The notes under the pieces were generated by a model. The model had not been told where the DNA came from. It searched no databases and saw only the letters and a list, made by a program, of their open reading frames with translations. A DNA stretch of 64,000 nt. It comes from Neostapfia colusana (Eukaryota; Streptophyta; Magnoliopsida; Poales; Poaceae). Position 1 is the first letter of the stretch. Each line of letters opens with the position of its first letter. The position numbers and the translations under genes were made by a program. Positions 43,501-53,980 of the stretch are shown piece after piece. The stretch lies in NCBI GenBank assembly GCA_030760725.1, contig JASWHV010000012.1, forward strand, positions 50,127,652-50,191,651, written 5' to 3'.

Positions 43501-44190
43501 TCACCGGAGCAAGGGGGGAGGGGACAGAGGCGGCCGCCGGCTGCGGCTTGGCCGCAGGGGGGGGCGAGGGGAGGGCCGGAGGGGGAGGGGTGGGGCGGCG
43601 GCGGCCGGCGGGGCCGTACGAGCGGCGACGACCGGCGGGGCATCTGTGGCCAGCGCTGCGGTGGAACAAAAAATATATACGACACACAAGGCCACTGAAG
43701 TTCTTAAGGGTATTAAAAATATGCGACTAGATGCACATGCATTTGCTCGAGCACTTGGCGAGCACCGGGGCCGGGCCGGAGGGGGAGCACAGGCATATGC
43801 GACTAGATGCACATGAATTTTGCAGTAGCTAGTAATAGAAATTTAATTATTATAATGTAGCTAGTAATCCATCAATCATCAACAGCTTAGCACAGGGGCC
43901 GGGCCGATGGGGGGAGGTGCCGGGGCCGGGCCGGCCGGTGGCTGGCGGCGCGGCCCTGACAAAAGCCGGGGAGAGGCCGGAGGGGAGGGGGAGGGGACTT
44001 ACCTCGGCCGGAGACGGGCGGCGGCAGTGGCGGGGACGGGCGGCGGCGATCGGGACGGCGGCGACGGGCGGCGGCGGCGACCGGGACGGCAGCGGCGACC
44101 GGGACGGCGGCGGTGACCGGGACGGCGGCGGCGACCGGTGTGAGTCGGGAGGCGGCACTGGCCGCCTCCCGGCTCGCGCATGGGTTATAT
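43500..44190. repeat. G/C-rich, G-run-rich tract in the CACTA element
   Basis: The first part (43500-43660) and second part (43890-44180) are extremely G-rich on the plus strand, with ggggg runs and gacgggcggcggcgacc repeats of a gggacggcggcg unit (44030-44140). ORFs on both strands here follow from base composition. Such tracts may correspond to the promoter/first-exon side of the element, or to captured genomic sequence. I cannot decide which. Confidence 0.7.
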
Positions 44191-44199
44191 ACCCCGTTA

Positions 44200-44455
44200 T
44201 TGACGACGGTGCTAGGAATCTGTCGTCAATAAGGACTTGTTGATGACGGTACTAGGTCACGGTCGTCAATAACTCCTCGGGTGGGCCCGAATTTAGTTAA
44301 AGACGACGGCCACCGTCGTCAATAATTTATTGACGACGGTTCTCGTCTAGCCGTCGTCAATTACTAAGTTATTGATGAAGGCTAGATAAAGCCGTCGTCG
44401 ATAACATTAAAGACGATGGCCCCTTCGTCAATAAATTTGGCCGTCGTCTATGATC
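44200..44455. repeat. Right subterminal repeats of the CACTA element
   Basis: About ten copies of the gacgacgg/ccgtcgtc motif in mixed orientation mirror the left end. Confidence 0.9.
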
Positions 44456-44473
44456 GTTTTTCCTGTAGTGTGA

Positions 44474-44825
44474 GTTTGTGGGGTTGGCATGTCACGGTAA
44501 TTCCATCACGGTTTGTTGCCGTGACCTTGCGGTTGGCATAGGATATATTCCCTTTATGTCGATCCAGCCAGTCCATTCCAACGATGACATCGATGCCGTC
44601 CGACTTCAGGACGACTAGATCCGTTAGAAATTCTACCCCACTTATTTGAAGCTTAACCCCGAGGCATCCGAGGTGGCACTTTCTAGTGGGCCCTAGGGAT
44701 CTAGTCACTAGTGGGATGTTTAGCCATGCCGTTGGCAATCCACTTCTATCCACAAAGTTGGAGGAAACAAAATGGTGCGAAGACCCAGAATCAAATAGTA
44801 CTGTGGCAAGGGTTGAGTTGACCAG
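44474..44825 (-). pseudogene. Protease region of G
   Basis: On the minus strand, after a stop at about 44828-44826, the frame reads LVNSTLATVLFDSGSSHHFVSSN with the aspartic protease motif DSGS (about 44795-44784). It continues to VGMDWLDRHKGNISYANRKV (about 44570) and is cut at 44474 by the CACTA element. The frame resumes in RT at 41762. The protease matures Gag-Pol in the particle. Confidence 0.85.
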
Positions 44826-45374
44826 TTACTCACCGAGTACGACGTCTGGAGCATCCTCAGCCTGGCTTGCATCGATGTGGTTTACGTGACCGTGTCCGAA
44901 GGACTGAGCTCGGTTCTGCGGCCCTGACGCTTGTGGTGGGTTACGCCCGTTGTTGGACGCAACGATTCCTACTCCTGAGTTTGCTGGGGCATCATTTGGT
45001 TTCCTCATGAGTGGGCAATTTGCGATCAAGTGCCCCGGGTCACGGCAATGGAAGCAAGCCCTACCGGCAGTCATCGTCCGAGTTGTGTTGGCATTGCCCT
45101 GCTGTGGTTCATTGGTGCTAGGTGGATGGTATTGCTGCATTGGCTGCTCTAGGTTGGACCCCGTGGTGCGGAACTGCATTGTGGGTTGTTGTCGTGGCTT
45201 CGGCGGGAAGTTAGGCCTTGCCCGTTGGAATTGCTCCTGTTGCTTGAACTTTTGCACCTGGAACTTCCTCTTTTGTCCCCCATACAGCTGGGAACGTGCC
45301 TCTTCCAGCAGTATGGCCCTATTCATGAGGGTGTTGAAGTCTGGGTATATGTGAGTGACAAGTTGCGCTTTCAT
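44826..45374 (-). pseudogene. gag of G, C-terminal part
   Basis: It starts at the B2 insertion site with MKAQLVTHIYPDFNTLMNRA, which continues the Gag reading broken off at 52833. A proline/glutamine-rich linker follows, then one CCHC knuckle (CFHCRDPGHLIANC, about 45062-45021) and the NHIDASQAEDAPDVVLGE linker that precedes the protease. It ends in a stop at 44826. Confidence 0.85.
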
Positions 45375-45379
45375 GACAC
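45375..45379. other. Target-site duplication of B2, left copy
   Basis: Gacac here is repeated as gacac at 52828-52832. Removing B2 and one copy restores continuity of G's gag. Confidence 0.93.
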
Positions 45380-46248
45380 TGATAGGAGGATGAGTCCCGA
45401 TCTTCCGAGAGGTAGGGTAAACTTGATTGGGTGGAGATCTCGACGTTGATGATCCAAGGCTCCGAACGAACGAAACCCCGCAATCACTACACCACTGCTC
45501 CGTTAGTTATCACCCTTGTCACATGAATGACCTCACCATGAAGGCTTATCCCTGCAAGCGCAATCAAGAACACAAGCAGGAAAAGAGAAGTTGCAATCAA
45601 AACTGAATTGATCACGAATTTGGGGTCTCACAACCGATGATCAGCGACACTGTTCAATGACAGATTGTAACTAAGCAAAACCCCACCCTAATATGGTGAC
45701 GGCTGCTGTATAAAAAGGAGTTTAGGGGCGTGCAAGACCCCTGTACGCAACCCTAATGGGCTTCCACACGATACACGGGCCAGCAGCCAAAAGGCGGTGG
45801 CGCAGCACCGGACAGATTCTGGACGCCCACTTGTTTCGCTGATTCCCGTCAACTTAGAAGGAATTTTGAGGTGGAGCTGGTTCCATTGGAAGCTTTATGA
45901 AATCACGGTTCCAACCATATATAGAACGTCCAAATCCGACTCCGTATGTGTCCGGGACATCAGTTTTGGTGAAGGCAGCTCCTGGAACCCGAGGTGGAGT
46001 CGAAGTCGAGTTGTACTTGGGCTCCTCCTTGGTGTGCACGTCCTATCTCCTCCTCCTTGACTCCTTGGACTCCTCCCAGCCCCTGCTGGTCCTCTCTATT
46101 GTTCCTAATCAATAAAACATGCATGGAAACAAGCGTAAGTTCTGAAAAACAATTGACAAGGTTAGAACGTACCTGGAGATCCAATTGTCGTGCACGTGCT
46201 CTAGTGATCGGTCCTTGCATTGTATGCAAAGGAGAGATGTCCTCATCA
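45380..46248 (-). repeat. 3' LTR of B2 (869 bp)
   Basis: It is nearly identical to 51958-52827. The purine tract aagagggggagga (minus strand, about 46261-46249) precedes it. The end of pol is encoded across its first ~290 bases. Confidence 0.95.
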
Positions 46249-47474
46249 TCCTCCCCCTCTTGAATTGGAGTCGTCCTCAACTCAAGCTCATCTTCCTCAC
46301 CCAAGTATGGCTTCAAATCTAAAATGTTAAATGTGGGACTAACCCCAAACTCGGGAGGCAACTCAAGTTTATATGCATTATCATTTATCTTCTTAAGAAC
46401 CTTAAAAGGTCCAGCAGCACGTGGCATGAGTTTGGACTTTCTCAAATCCGGAAACCTATCTTTTCTCAAATGAACCCACACCAAATCACCGGGTTCCAAT
46501 TTTACCTCCTTCCTACCTTTACTAGCAGCAATACGATACTTTTCATTCATTTTTTCAATTTGTAACTTAGTAGTTTCATGCAACTTAAGAATAAATTCAG
46601 AATGTTGTGTAGCATCTAAGTTCACAATTTCAGTATGTGGTAAAGGTAGCAAATCAATTGGAGCACGAGGATTGAAACCATAGACTACCATAAACGGACT
46701 TAACTTGGTTGTGGAGTGAATAGACATGTTATAGGCAAACTCAATATGTGGCAAACACTCCTCCCACAACCTCAAATTGTCTTTCAAAACAGCCCGCAAC
46801 ATAGTAGATAAGGTACGATTAACTACCTCCGTTTGCCCATCAGTTTGTGGATGACAAGTAGTAGAAAACAGCAACTTTGTTCCCAATTTATACCATATTC
46901 CCCAAAAGTGACTCAAAAACTTAGCATCCCTATCAGAAACAATAGTATTGGGAACACCATGCAAACGCACAACCTCATTAAAGAATAAATGAGCAACATG
47001 TGAAGCATTATCGGTCTTGTGGCAGGGTATAAAATGAGCCATTTTAGAGAAACGATCAACAACCACAAAGACACTATCCCTCCCCCTCTTTGTTCTAGGC
47101 AATCCTAAAATAAAGTCAATAGAAATATCCTCCCAAGGTGCACTAGGAACCGGAAGAGGCATATAAAGACCATGCGGGTTAAGTCGAGACTTAGCTTTGT
47201 TGCATGTCGTGCAACGTGAAACATAGCGCTCCACGTCACGCCTCATTCGTGGCCAAAAGAAGTGAGCGGCCAGAACATCCTATGTCTTTTTAACACCAAA
47301 ATGTCCCATCAAACCACCTCCATGCGCTTCCTGCAACAACAAAAGACGAACGGAGCTAGCTGGAACACAGCTTGTTAGCACGGTAGAGAAGGCCTTCACG
47401 CAGCAGGAATTTTTGCCACGTTCTTCCCTCTCTAAAATTTTCAAAGGCATCTTTGAAGTCCAAATCAGTAGCAT
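45960..47474 (-). pseudogene. Integrase and C-terminal pol of B2
   Basis: The frame resumes after a shift near 47375 (LTSCVPASSVRLLLLQEAHG), is stopped once at about 47281 (TAG after GHFGVKKT), and is then open from 47246 to 45960. Integrase features are CTTCNKAKSR (zinc-binding end), SIDFILGLPRTKRG, VSDRDAKFLSHFW and HPQTDGQTEVVNRTLS, so the D, D, E catalytic residues are present. The tail holds LRKDRFPDLRKSKLMPRAAG, an acidic stretch and GPITRARARQLDLQV. The last ~96 residues lie inside the 3' LTR (below 46248). The CR-like tail is where CRM elements differ from chromodomain elements. Confidence 0.88.
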
Positions 47475-49941
47475 ATAACCTCTTTATGGTTTCCAAACCA
47501 AAGATTTTATGAGAAAGTTTGGACAGCATGGTATAACGTCTAGATAAAGCATCGACAATCACATTGTCTTTCCCTTTCTTATGTTTAATGATGTAAGGAA
47601 ATGATTCTATGAACTCAATCCATTTAGCATGACGTTTATTCAGATTAGCTTGTCCTTTAAGATACTTCAAAGACTCATGATCTGAATGTATGACAAATTC
47701 TTTAGACCATAGGTAATGTTGCCAAGTTTGCAAGACACACACTAAAGCATAAAGTTCTTTGTCATATGTAGAATAATTCAGCGAAGGCCCATGCAATTTT
47801 TCACTAAAGAAGGCAATAGGTTTACCTCCTGGAATTAGCACTCCTCCAATGCCAATGCCGCTCACGTCACATTCAACCTCGAAGGTCTTCTCAAAATCAG
47901 GAAGTTGCAGCAATGGTGCTTGTGTGAGCTTCAACTTGAGAACATCAAAAGCTTGTTGTTGTGCTGGTCCCCATCGAAATGGCACTCTATGCTTTGTCAA
48001 CTCGTGGAGAGGTTCCGCAATGGTGCTGAAATCCCGCACGAAACGCCGGTAGAAACCTGTGAGACCAAGAAAAGTCCGAATCTGTGTGACCGTAGTCGGA
48101 AGTGGCCAGCTCATGATGGCAACAATCTTTGCCTCATCCACCTCAATGCCCTGCGAAGTAACAACATACCCAAGAAAAGACACATGATCGGTGCAAAAGG
48201 TGCACTTCTCAAGGTTACTATATAAACGTGCATCGCGCAAGACATTAAAAACAGCACGCAAATGTTCAAGATGCTCATCATATGACTTGCTGTAAATAAG
48301 GATATCATCAAAGTAAACCACCACAAATTTACCAATGAAAGCACGTAAAACCTCATTCATCAACCTCATGAAAGTGCTGGGCACATTAGTTAAACCAAAT
48401 GGCATGACTAACCATTCATAAAGTCCGAATTTAGTTTTAAAAGCAGTTTTCCATTCATCACCTAAAGCCATACGAATCTGATGATACCCACTACGCAAAT
48501 CAATCTTGGAGAACATAACAGAACCACTCAACTCATCAAGCATGTCATCCAATCTAGGAATAGGATAGCGATAACGAATGGTAATGTTATTGATGGCTCT
48601 ACAATCAACACACATGCGCCAAGTGCCATCTTTTTTTGGAACCAAAAAAACAGGAACAGAACAAGGACTAAGGCTCTCACGAATGTACCCGCAGTCCAGA
48701 AGATCTTGGACTTGTCGCTGAATTTCCTTAGTCTCGTCGGGGTTGGTCCTGTAGGCAGCACGGTTTGGCAAGCTCGCCCCTGGAACCAAATCAATCTTGT
48801 GCTCAATGCCTCGCACAGGTGGTAATCCAGGGGGTATCTCTGACGGAAAAACATCCATATATTCCTGCAAAAGGTTAGCAACAGCAGGTGGCAAGACAAT
48901 GGATGTATCCTCAATGGAATGTAAAGCATGTTTGCACACTAAAGCATAGCAAGTTCCATTAGAGGCATATAAATCATCAAGATCAGATTTAGTTGCAAGC
49001 AAAATAGGATTTTTCAACTTAATAGGTTGCTGAATTTCAGAATTGAAAACACCCTTTTGCTTAGCATTATTCTTTTTCTCCTGCTCAAATTGTACAATTT
49101 CAGTGGGATTCATAGGAAGCAACACAATTTTCTTGCCCTTATGCATGAGAGTATACTTTTTAGATTGAACATGGTGAATAGCATCAGTATCAAACTCCCA
49201 AGGACGTCCCAACAAAAGAGAACAAGCATCCATAGGTACCACATCAAAATCAGCAAAATCATGATAAGATCCAATGGAAAAATGTATCCTTGCTGTTTGT
49301 GTTACCTTAACCTTACCATTGTTGTTAAACCATTTAATGTGATAAGGGTGGGGATGCTCCCGTGTGGTCAAGCCAAGCTTCTTGACCACCTCAACATTCA
49401 CCAAATTGTTGCAGCTACCACCTTCAATGATGGTATGTACACAGCAGTCCTTGACGACGAGAAACATGTTGAAAAGGTTGTGACGTTGGCGGTTGTCGTC
49501 CTCTCGAACCGTGGCACTCAAAGCTCGCTGCACAATCAAAGTCCTATAGTTGTTTGTCGCAGATGTACCAAGAACCTCCTCAGCACCATCATCCGAACCT
49601 GAAATGTTAGTTGCAATAATATTTTCATTTTCAATATCAGAAGCACTAACATACCCACCATCAGCAGTGGCAATGATCGCCCGTTTGCTGGGGCAATCTC
49701 GTTGCATATGGCCAAGTCCCTGGCAGCGGTGGCACTTGATGTCGGAGTTGCGAGTTGTCGAAGTGTTGGGTGCAGCCGCCTTTGCTGCAACACCTGGAGG
49801 CATCTGGGACTTGCTGTTATCTTGTCCCCATGATGTAGAAGGTGCGATGCTGCTGCGTACAACACCCGTGGAGGCTGGTGTAGAAGCACGTACGCTCGAG
49901 GAGGGCGCTGCTTTGGATGGCACCGGAAATTGTCGTGGCAT
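47356..49941 (-). CDS. Gag C-terminus, protease, RT and RNase H of B2 (861 aa open frame)
   Basis: This is a long open frame on the minus strand. A CCHC knuckle lies at residues 70-83 (CHRCQGLGHMQRDC). A protease-like region follows (IIEGGSCNNLVNVEVV, about residue 175), where the usual DSGA is replaced by EGGS as in other plant elements of this type. RT has PCSVPVFLVPKKDGTWRMC, MPFGLTNVPSTFMRLMN and the active site YFDDILIYS (about residue 540). RNase H has VECDVSGIGIGGVL and SDHESLKYLKGQANLNKRH. Its start is not a true initiation site. It continues gag after a TAG (about 49944-49942 region), and at its end a one-base shift near 47375 separates it from integrase. Confidence 0.85.
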   Translation of the reverse strand: MPRQFPVPSKAAPSSSVRASTPASTGVVRSSIAPSTSWGQDNSKSQMPPGVAAKAAAPNTSTTRNSDIKCHRCQGLGHMQRDCPSKRAIIATADGGYVSASDIENENIIATNISGSDDGAEEVLGTSATNNYRTLIVQRALSATVREDDNRQRHNLFNMFLVVKDCCVHTIIEGGSCNNLVNVEVVKKLGLTTREHPHPYHIKWFNNNGKVKVTQTARIHFSIGSYHDFADFDVVPMDACSLLLGRPWEFDTDAIHHVQSKKYTLMHKGKKIVLLPMNPTEIVQFEQEKKNNAKQKGVFNSEIQQPIKLKNPILLATKSDLDDLYASNGTCYALVCKHALHSIEDTSIVLPPAVANLLQEYMDVFPSEIPPGLPPVRGIEHKIDLVPGASLPNRAAYRTNPDETKEIQRQVQDLLDCGYIRESLSPCSVPVFLVPKKDGTWRMCVDCRAINNITIRYRYPIPRLDDMLDELSGSVMFSKIDLRSGYHQIRMALGDEWKTAFKTKFGLYEWLVMPFGLTNVPSTFMRLMNEVLRAFIGKFVVVYFDDILIYSKSYDEHLEHLRAVFNVLRDARLYSNLEKCTFCTDHVSFLGYVVTSQGIEVDEAKIVAIMSWPLPTTVTQIRTFLGLTGFYRRFVRDFSTIAEPLHELTKHRVPFRWGPAQQQAFDVLKLKLTQAPLLQLPDFEKTFEVECDVSGIGIGGVLIPGGKPIAFFSEKLHGPSLNYSTYDKELYALVCVLQTWQHYLWSKEFVIHSDHESLKYLKGQANLNKRHAKWIEFIESFPYIIKHKKGKDNVIVDALSRRYTMLSKLSHKIFGLETIKRLYATDLDFKDAFENFREGRTWQKFLLREGLLYRANKLCSS

Positions 49942-50859
49942 GAAGGTGTTGTTCCGCTACTGCTGTTGGTGACCCTGCACTTCTTTTTCTGCTAACATAG
50001 CAAGTTGAAATAAACATTGAATAGAATGATATTCCTTGTAGTCAACTATGTCTTGGATCTCACGCTGCAAGTCCCCATAAAACCTAACAATTTGGTCTTC
50101 CTGATCCTCAACTACCCCACAACGAAGCATACCTTTCTGCAACTCTTGGTAGTACTCTTGGACAGTCATGTCACCCTGATCAAAGCGTTGCAATTTCTTA
50201 AGAAGATAACGTCTATATGAAGGAGGAACAAACCTAGCGCACATCTCTTCTTTTAACGCAGCCCATGTCTGTGGTGCATTACGTGTATTGACAGGTTCAT
50301 TCCACCAAATTATAGCAAAATCTTTAAACTCACTAGTGGCTTGTCTAACTCTATGTCGCTCAGGAACAAGATGAGAGCTAAATTTTTGTTCTACCGTCAT
50401 CTCCCAATCTAAATAAGTCTCAGCATAATAAGATCCATAAAATGTTGGAATAGAAAACTTAATTTTAGCATAAGGATCATTATCTTGTTCAGGAGCATGA
50501 GGACGAGGTCTACCTCCCATACCTTGACGATTTTGTCAAGGGCGACGGCGCTGCTGTGCATCAACCTCATCGTTATTGAAGTCATCCTCTATGTCGTAGT
50601 GAGCATGTGCATCACCATCAAGGATGATAGAGGGTGTAGCTTGTTGGGGAAGACGAGTCTCCATCTCGTCCAACCGTGTGGTCAGACCAGCAACACTTGT
50701 ATGGAGCCTCTGAAAGGTGGCTGTTGTAGTGGTTTGGTATTTGTTGAAAGCTTCGGTCATTGCCCGCATCATGTCCCTTAGTTCCATATGGGACACACAC
50801 TCATCATCATCCGGAGGTGTAGAACCAGAGGTCTTATCCATAGGCTTCTTTCCTGTCAT
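49942..50859 (-). pseudogene. Gag N-terminal part of B2
   Basis: The ATG at 50859 (MTGKKPMDKTSGSTPPDDDE) opens a 107-codon stretch ending in TGA at about 50538-50536, where an arginine CGA is expected (RRRP*QNRQG). The frame then continues through MGGRPRPHAPEQDNDPYAKI with the retrotransposon Gag core (YLDWEMTVEQKF, EFKDFAIIWWNE, RFVPPSYRRYLLKKLQ, QEYYQELQKGMLRCGV) to a TAG at about 49957-49959 (CAG to TAG). The protein assembles particles. Two single-codon stops are its only visible defects. Confidence 0.85.
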
Positions 50860-51944
50860 TGTTAGTACAAAACAGAAACAAAGACAAAAAGATCTCTGAA
50901 GTGGGTGGAAAATCGATCAGTAAGATGCGTCTTACCCCGCTCTTACAAGTTTCTTACCAGCACTGCAGGTGGCCAACGGTGACCGGTGTGAAGCAAGCAG
51001 AGAGTGGGTGTGATTGCAAAGGTTACCTGTTCTGCTCGAGACAAGGTGGAGCTTGGAAGGCTCAAATGCAGTATATGTATGTGGCACACAAGTTAGTAAC
51101 AGATAGCAATGCTGAATAAGTGTCCAAAGAATTTCACCTAGTTGCTGGCCTAAGAATGTATTAGAACAGTTGTGGCAACAAGCAAGGACAAGGATGAATG
51201 ATGATGAACAACAAGGATAATATCAGCAAGTATCCAACACTCACACAGAAATAGCACAACTAGAAAACCCTTTAGCCTCCTGTTTTTGTCTTGAAGCACT
51301 AGTAGAAATCAAAATCTTTTTTTTTCTCTTTATTTTTTTGATATTTTTTCTCAACCAGGGGCACAAGAATAGAAACAGCACCAAGTATTAGCTCAAACCG
51401 ATGAAAGATGAGATCGGCACAAATTCAGGAGCGATTGGAAAAACTGGTGTTGGAACTTCGGAGTTCGAAATGAGGGCATTCTTAATTTTTTTTTAATTTT
51501 TTTGAAAACGCCGTGACTGGCGTAGCTGGTGTATCGTATGTGGACTTTTTCGAGACCTTTCCGGGAAAAAAATGCGCCTCAATCGGAGTTACAAGCGAAA
51601 ATCTCTGCCCGTTCTAAGGAGGATACCCCGAATCAGGTTTTGGTGGTGGTGGAAACTGCAACAGAAACGAATCGGTGGATGGAATTTTTTTGTAGATTGG
51701 TTTTTTGTAGATGGCAGCGGATGGAATAAAGAAAACTGAACCAAAATAAATCTAAATCAGCAACCAGACTCAACCTAGGACACGAACTCAGAATTACGGA
51801 CTCCGAAACTAAATTGTGCAAAAGGTTGAGCGGGGGTTGTAGGTCAGGGAAACTAAAAAAATTTTTGTGGCTTTTTGTGGACGATAGGACTGGAACAAAA
51901 TAAATCTAGAGGGCACACAAATATAACTCACGGTGAACTTGGAA
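50860..51944 (-). other. Untranslated leader of B2
   Basis: About 1.1 kb between primer site and gag. There is no supported ORF, and an A/T-rich part with T runs lies near 51315-51350 and 51485-51505. Nothing else is recognised. Confidence 0.6.
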
Positions 51945-51955
51945 ATCTGATACCA
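51945..51955 (-). other. Primer binding site of B2
   Basis: Minus strand TGGTATCAGAT, separated by two bases from the LTR at 51958. It matches the initiator-Met tRNA 3' end over ten bases. Confidence 0.88.
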
Positions 51956-51957
51956 AT

Positions 51958-52827
51958 TGATAGGAGGATGAGTCCCGATCTTCCGAGAGGTGGGGTAAAC
52001 TTGATTGGGCGGAGATCTCGACGTTGATGATCCAAGGCTCCAAACAAACGAAACCCCGCAATCACTACACCACTGCTCCATTGGTTATCACCCGTGTCAC
52101 ACAAATGACCTCGCCACGAAGGCTTATCCCTGCAAGCGCAATCAAGAACACAAGCAAGAACAGAGAAGTTGCAATCAAAACTGAATTGATCACGAATTTG
52201 GGGTCTCACAACCGATGATCGGTGACACTGTTCAATGACAGATTGTAACTAAGCAAAACCCCACCCTAATGTGGTGATGGATGCTGTATAAAAAGGAGTT
52301 TAGGGGCGTGCAAGACCCCTGGACGCAACCCTAATGGGCTTCCACACGATACACGGGCCAGCAGCCCAAAAGGCGGTGGCGCAGCACCGGACAGATTCTG
52401 GACGCCCACTTGTTTCGCTTATTCCCGTCAACTTAGAAGGAATTTTGAGGTGGGGCTTGTTCCATTGGAAGCTTTATGAAATCACGGTTCCAACTATATA
52501 TAGAACGTCCAAATCCGACTCCGTATGTGTCTGGGATGTCAGTTTTGGTGAAGGCAGCTCCTGGAACCCGAGGTGGAGTCGAAGTCGAGTTGTACTTGGG
52601 CTCCTCCTTGGTGTGCACGTCCTATCTCCTCCTCCTTGACTCCTTGGACTCCTCCCAGCCCCTGCTGGTCCTCTCCATTGTTCCTAATCAATAAAACATG
52701 CATGGAAACAAGCGTAAGTTCTGAAAAACAATTGACAAGGTTAGAACGTACCTGGAGATCCAATTGTCGTGCACATGCTCTAGTGATCGGTCCTTGCATA
52801 GTATGCAAAGGAGAGATGTCCTCATCA
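51958..52827 (-). repeat. 5' LTR of B2 (870 bp)
   Basis: It runs from TGATGAGGACATC (at 52827) to CCTCCTATCA (at 51958). The internal coding remnant at its start (EDISPLHTMQGPITRACARQ) is not translated in this copy. It is the duplicate of the pol end contained in the LTR. Confidence 0.95.
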
Positions 52828-52832
52828 GACAC
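52828..52832. other. Target-site duplication of B2, right copy
   Basis: Gacac, matching 45375-45379. Confidence 0.93.
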
Positions 52833-53625
52833 CGTTCAATCCTGTGCGGAAACTGTCTTGTTTCTTCCTGTCAGTGTTGATTTCGCTACTGGCGTAGCGT
52901 CCCAACTTCAAGAATTTCTTGATGTACTGGTTGATGGTCATGGCTCCTTGTCGTAGTGCACGGAACTCATCCGCCTTCATTTCTATAACTCCTCCGGGTA
53001 TATGGTAATCCTGGAAGGCTTGCTGGAACTCCTCCCAGCTTATTGTGTCAGGTTCAGCCGCTGCCTCATGGTAGTTGTCCCACCATTCCGCGGCAGCTCC
53101 CACTACCTGATGGGAGGCTAGCATAACTCCCTCCTGGTCTCTGGCTGCGGTAATGTCGAGTTTCTTGCTTATGTTGCGCAGCCAGTCATCGGCTGCCAAC
53201 AGATCCTCGTCAGCGCCGTCAAAGACCGGGGTTCGGAGTCTCATGAATTCTGACATCCTAGAGGGCGGAGGCGCCCCAGGGCATCGCTGCCCCTGCATTG
53301 CGTGAGTTATGGTCTGTAATAGTTGTGTTTGTACTGCCATAACTTCGGCCAATGTGGCCAGTGGTGGTGGAGGCACCACTTCCTCCTCCGCAGCTGCCAC
53401 CTCTTCAGGGTCGATTTCTCTGACTCCCTCTGGAAGGTTGTTTGCCCTGTTGGGTTCATCTCTCCCAACAGCTGCTGCCCGTGGGGCCTAGATTGGTGCG
53501 CGGCGCCCTGATCCCCTGCCCCTCTGGGCGGGCATGCCTCGGGGTGCACGCACTACTAGTGCTTGAGCCCCTTCAACAACGCGCTCCCGGCGTGCCTAAA
53601 CTCTGGCGGATCTCTTGGGGGCCAT
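52833..53625 (-). pseudogene. gag of G, N-terminal part
   Basis: The most likely start is ATG at 53625 (MAPKRSARV), followed by stops near 53597 and 53490. From 53400 the frame is open: VMAVQTQLLQTITHAMQG, EFMRLRTPVFDGADEDLLAADDWL, LASHQVVGAAAEWW, WEEFQQAFQDYHIP and YIKKFLKLGRYA. It is cut at 52833 by B2 and continues at 45374. The motifs match the Gags of C and F at lower identity. Confidence 0.85.
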
Positions 53626-53980
53626 CTGGGGAAGTACAATTTTATGGAAGTTTAGTTGTTGTTTATTCTTCGTTTCTGGCCCATATTCTGGTGTAGAGGT
53701 TTGCTAATTTGGTCCATATTGTACTTATTTTTTTCTTAAGAGGGGTGCCCCTTTTCTGAGCTCTTGCCCATATCACTCAACAAAGTTTTATCACGCACAC
53801 TAAAAGTCCATTAAATCCAGGCAAATCACATCATCATTACTAGAGTACAATCATCACATGGTACAACACACAGCAGATCTAGGACCTTGCAACACACTCA
53901 CCCCACACCCTACGATCGTGATGCTAATCATCCACTAACACGGGGTACACAACTCACACTATGCCGGACTACTCATGGTA
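53626..53980 (-). other. Spacer of G between extra ORF and gag
   Basis: About 355 bp with no supported ORF. The equivalent gap in F is 59046-59349. Confidence 0.6.

Larger units (their letters stand above)
41766..44470. mobile_element. Non-autonomous CACTA (En/Spm-type) DNA transposon, 2.7 kb
   Basis: The termini are CACTACAGGAA at 41766 and TTCCTGTAGTG at 44470, an inverted repeat beginning CACTA, with a 3-bp target duplication (tga). Both ends carry many inverted copies of a ccgtcgtcaataa motif. Inside are the last exons of a tnpA-like gene on the minus strand, an A/T-rich degenerate repeat and a G/C-rich tract. No TNP2-type transposase ORF is present, so movement would need a protein supplied elsewhere. 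The element lies in the protease-RT junction of G. Confidence 0.93.
45380..52827 (-). mobile_element. Element B2: near-complete CRM-like Ty3/gypsy element
   Basis: It is 7448 bp with two LTRs of about 870 bp, a primer site, gag, pol and a polypurine tract, all on the minus strand. The 5-bp duplication gacac flanks it. The LTR start TGATGAGGACATC, short LTRs, pol reading into the 3' LTR and a GPITRARARQL motif instead of a chromodomain all resemble the CRM (centromeric) chromoviruses. The clade assignment is from memory of family features. A few stops and one frameshift remain in the coding part. Confidence 0.9.

Noticed and set aside
43416..44181. Proline/arginine-rich ORFs on both strands in the CACTA G/C-rich tract
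   Set aside because: Overlapping ORFs in several frames on both strands are what G/C-rich low-complexity DNA yields. No conserved domain is visible.
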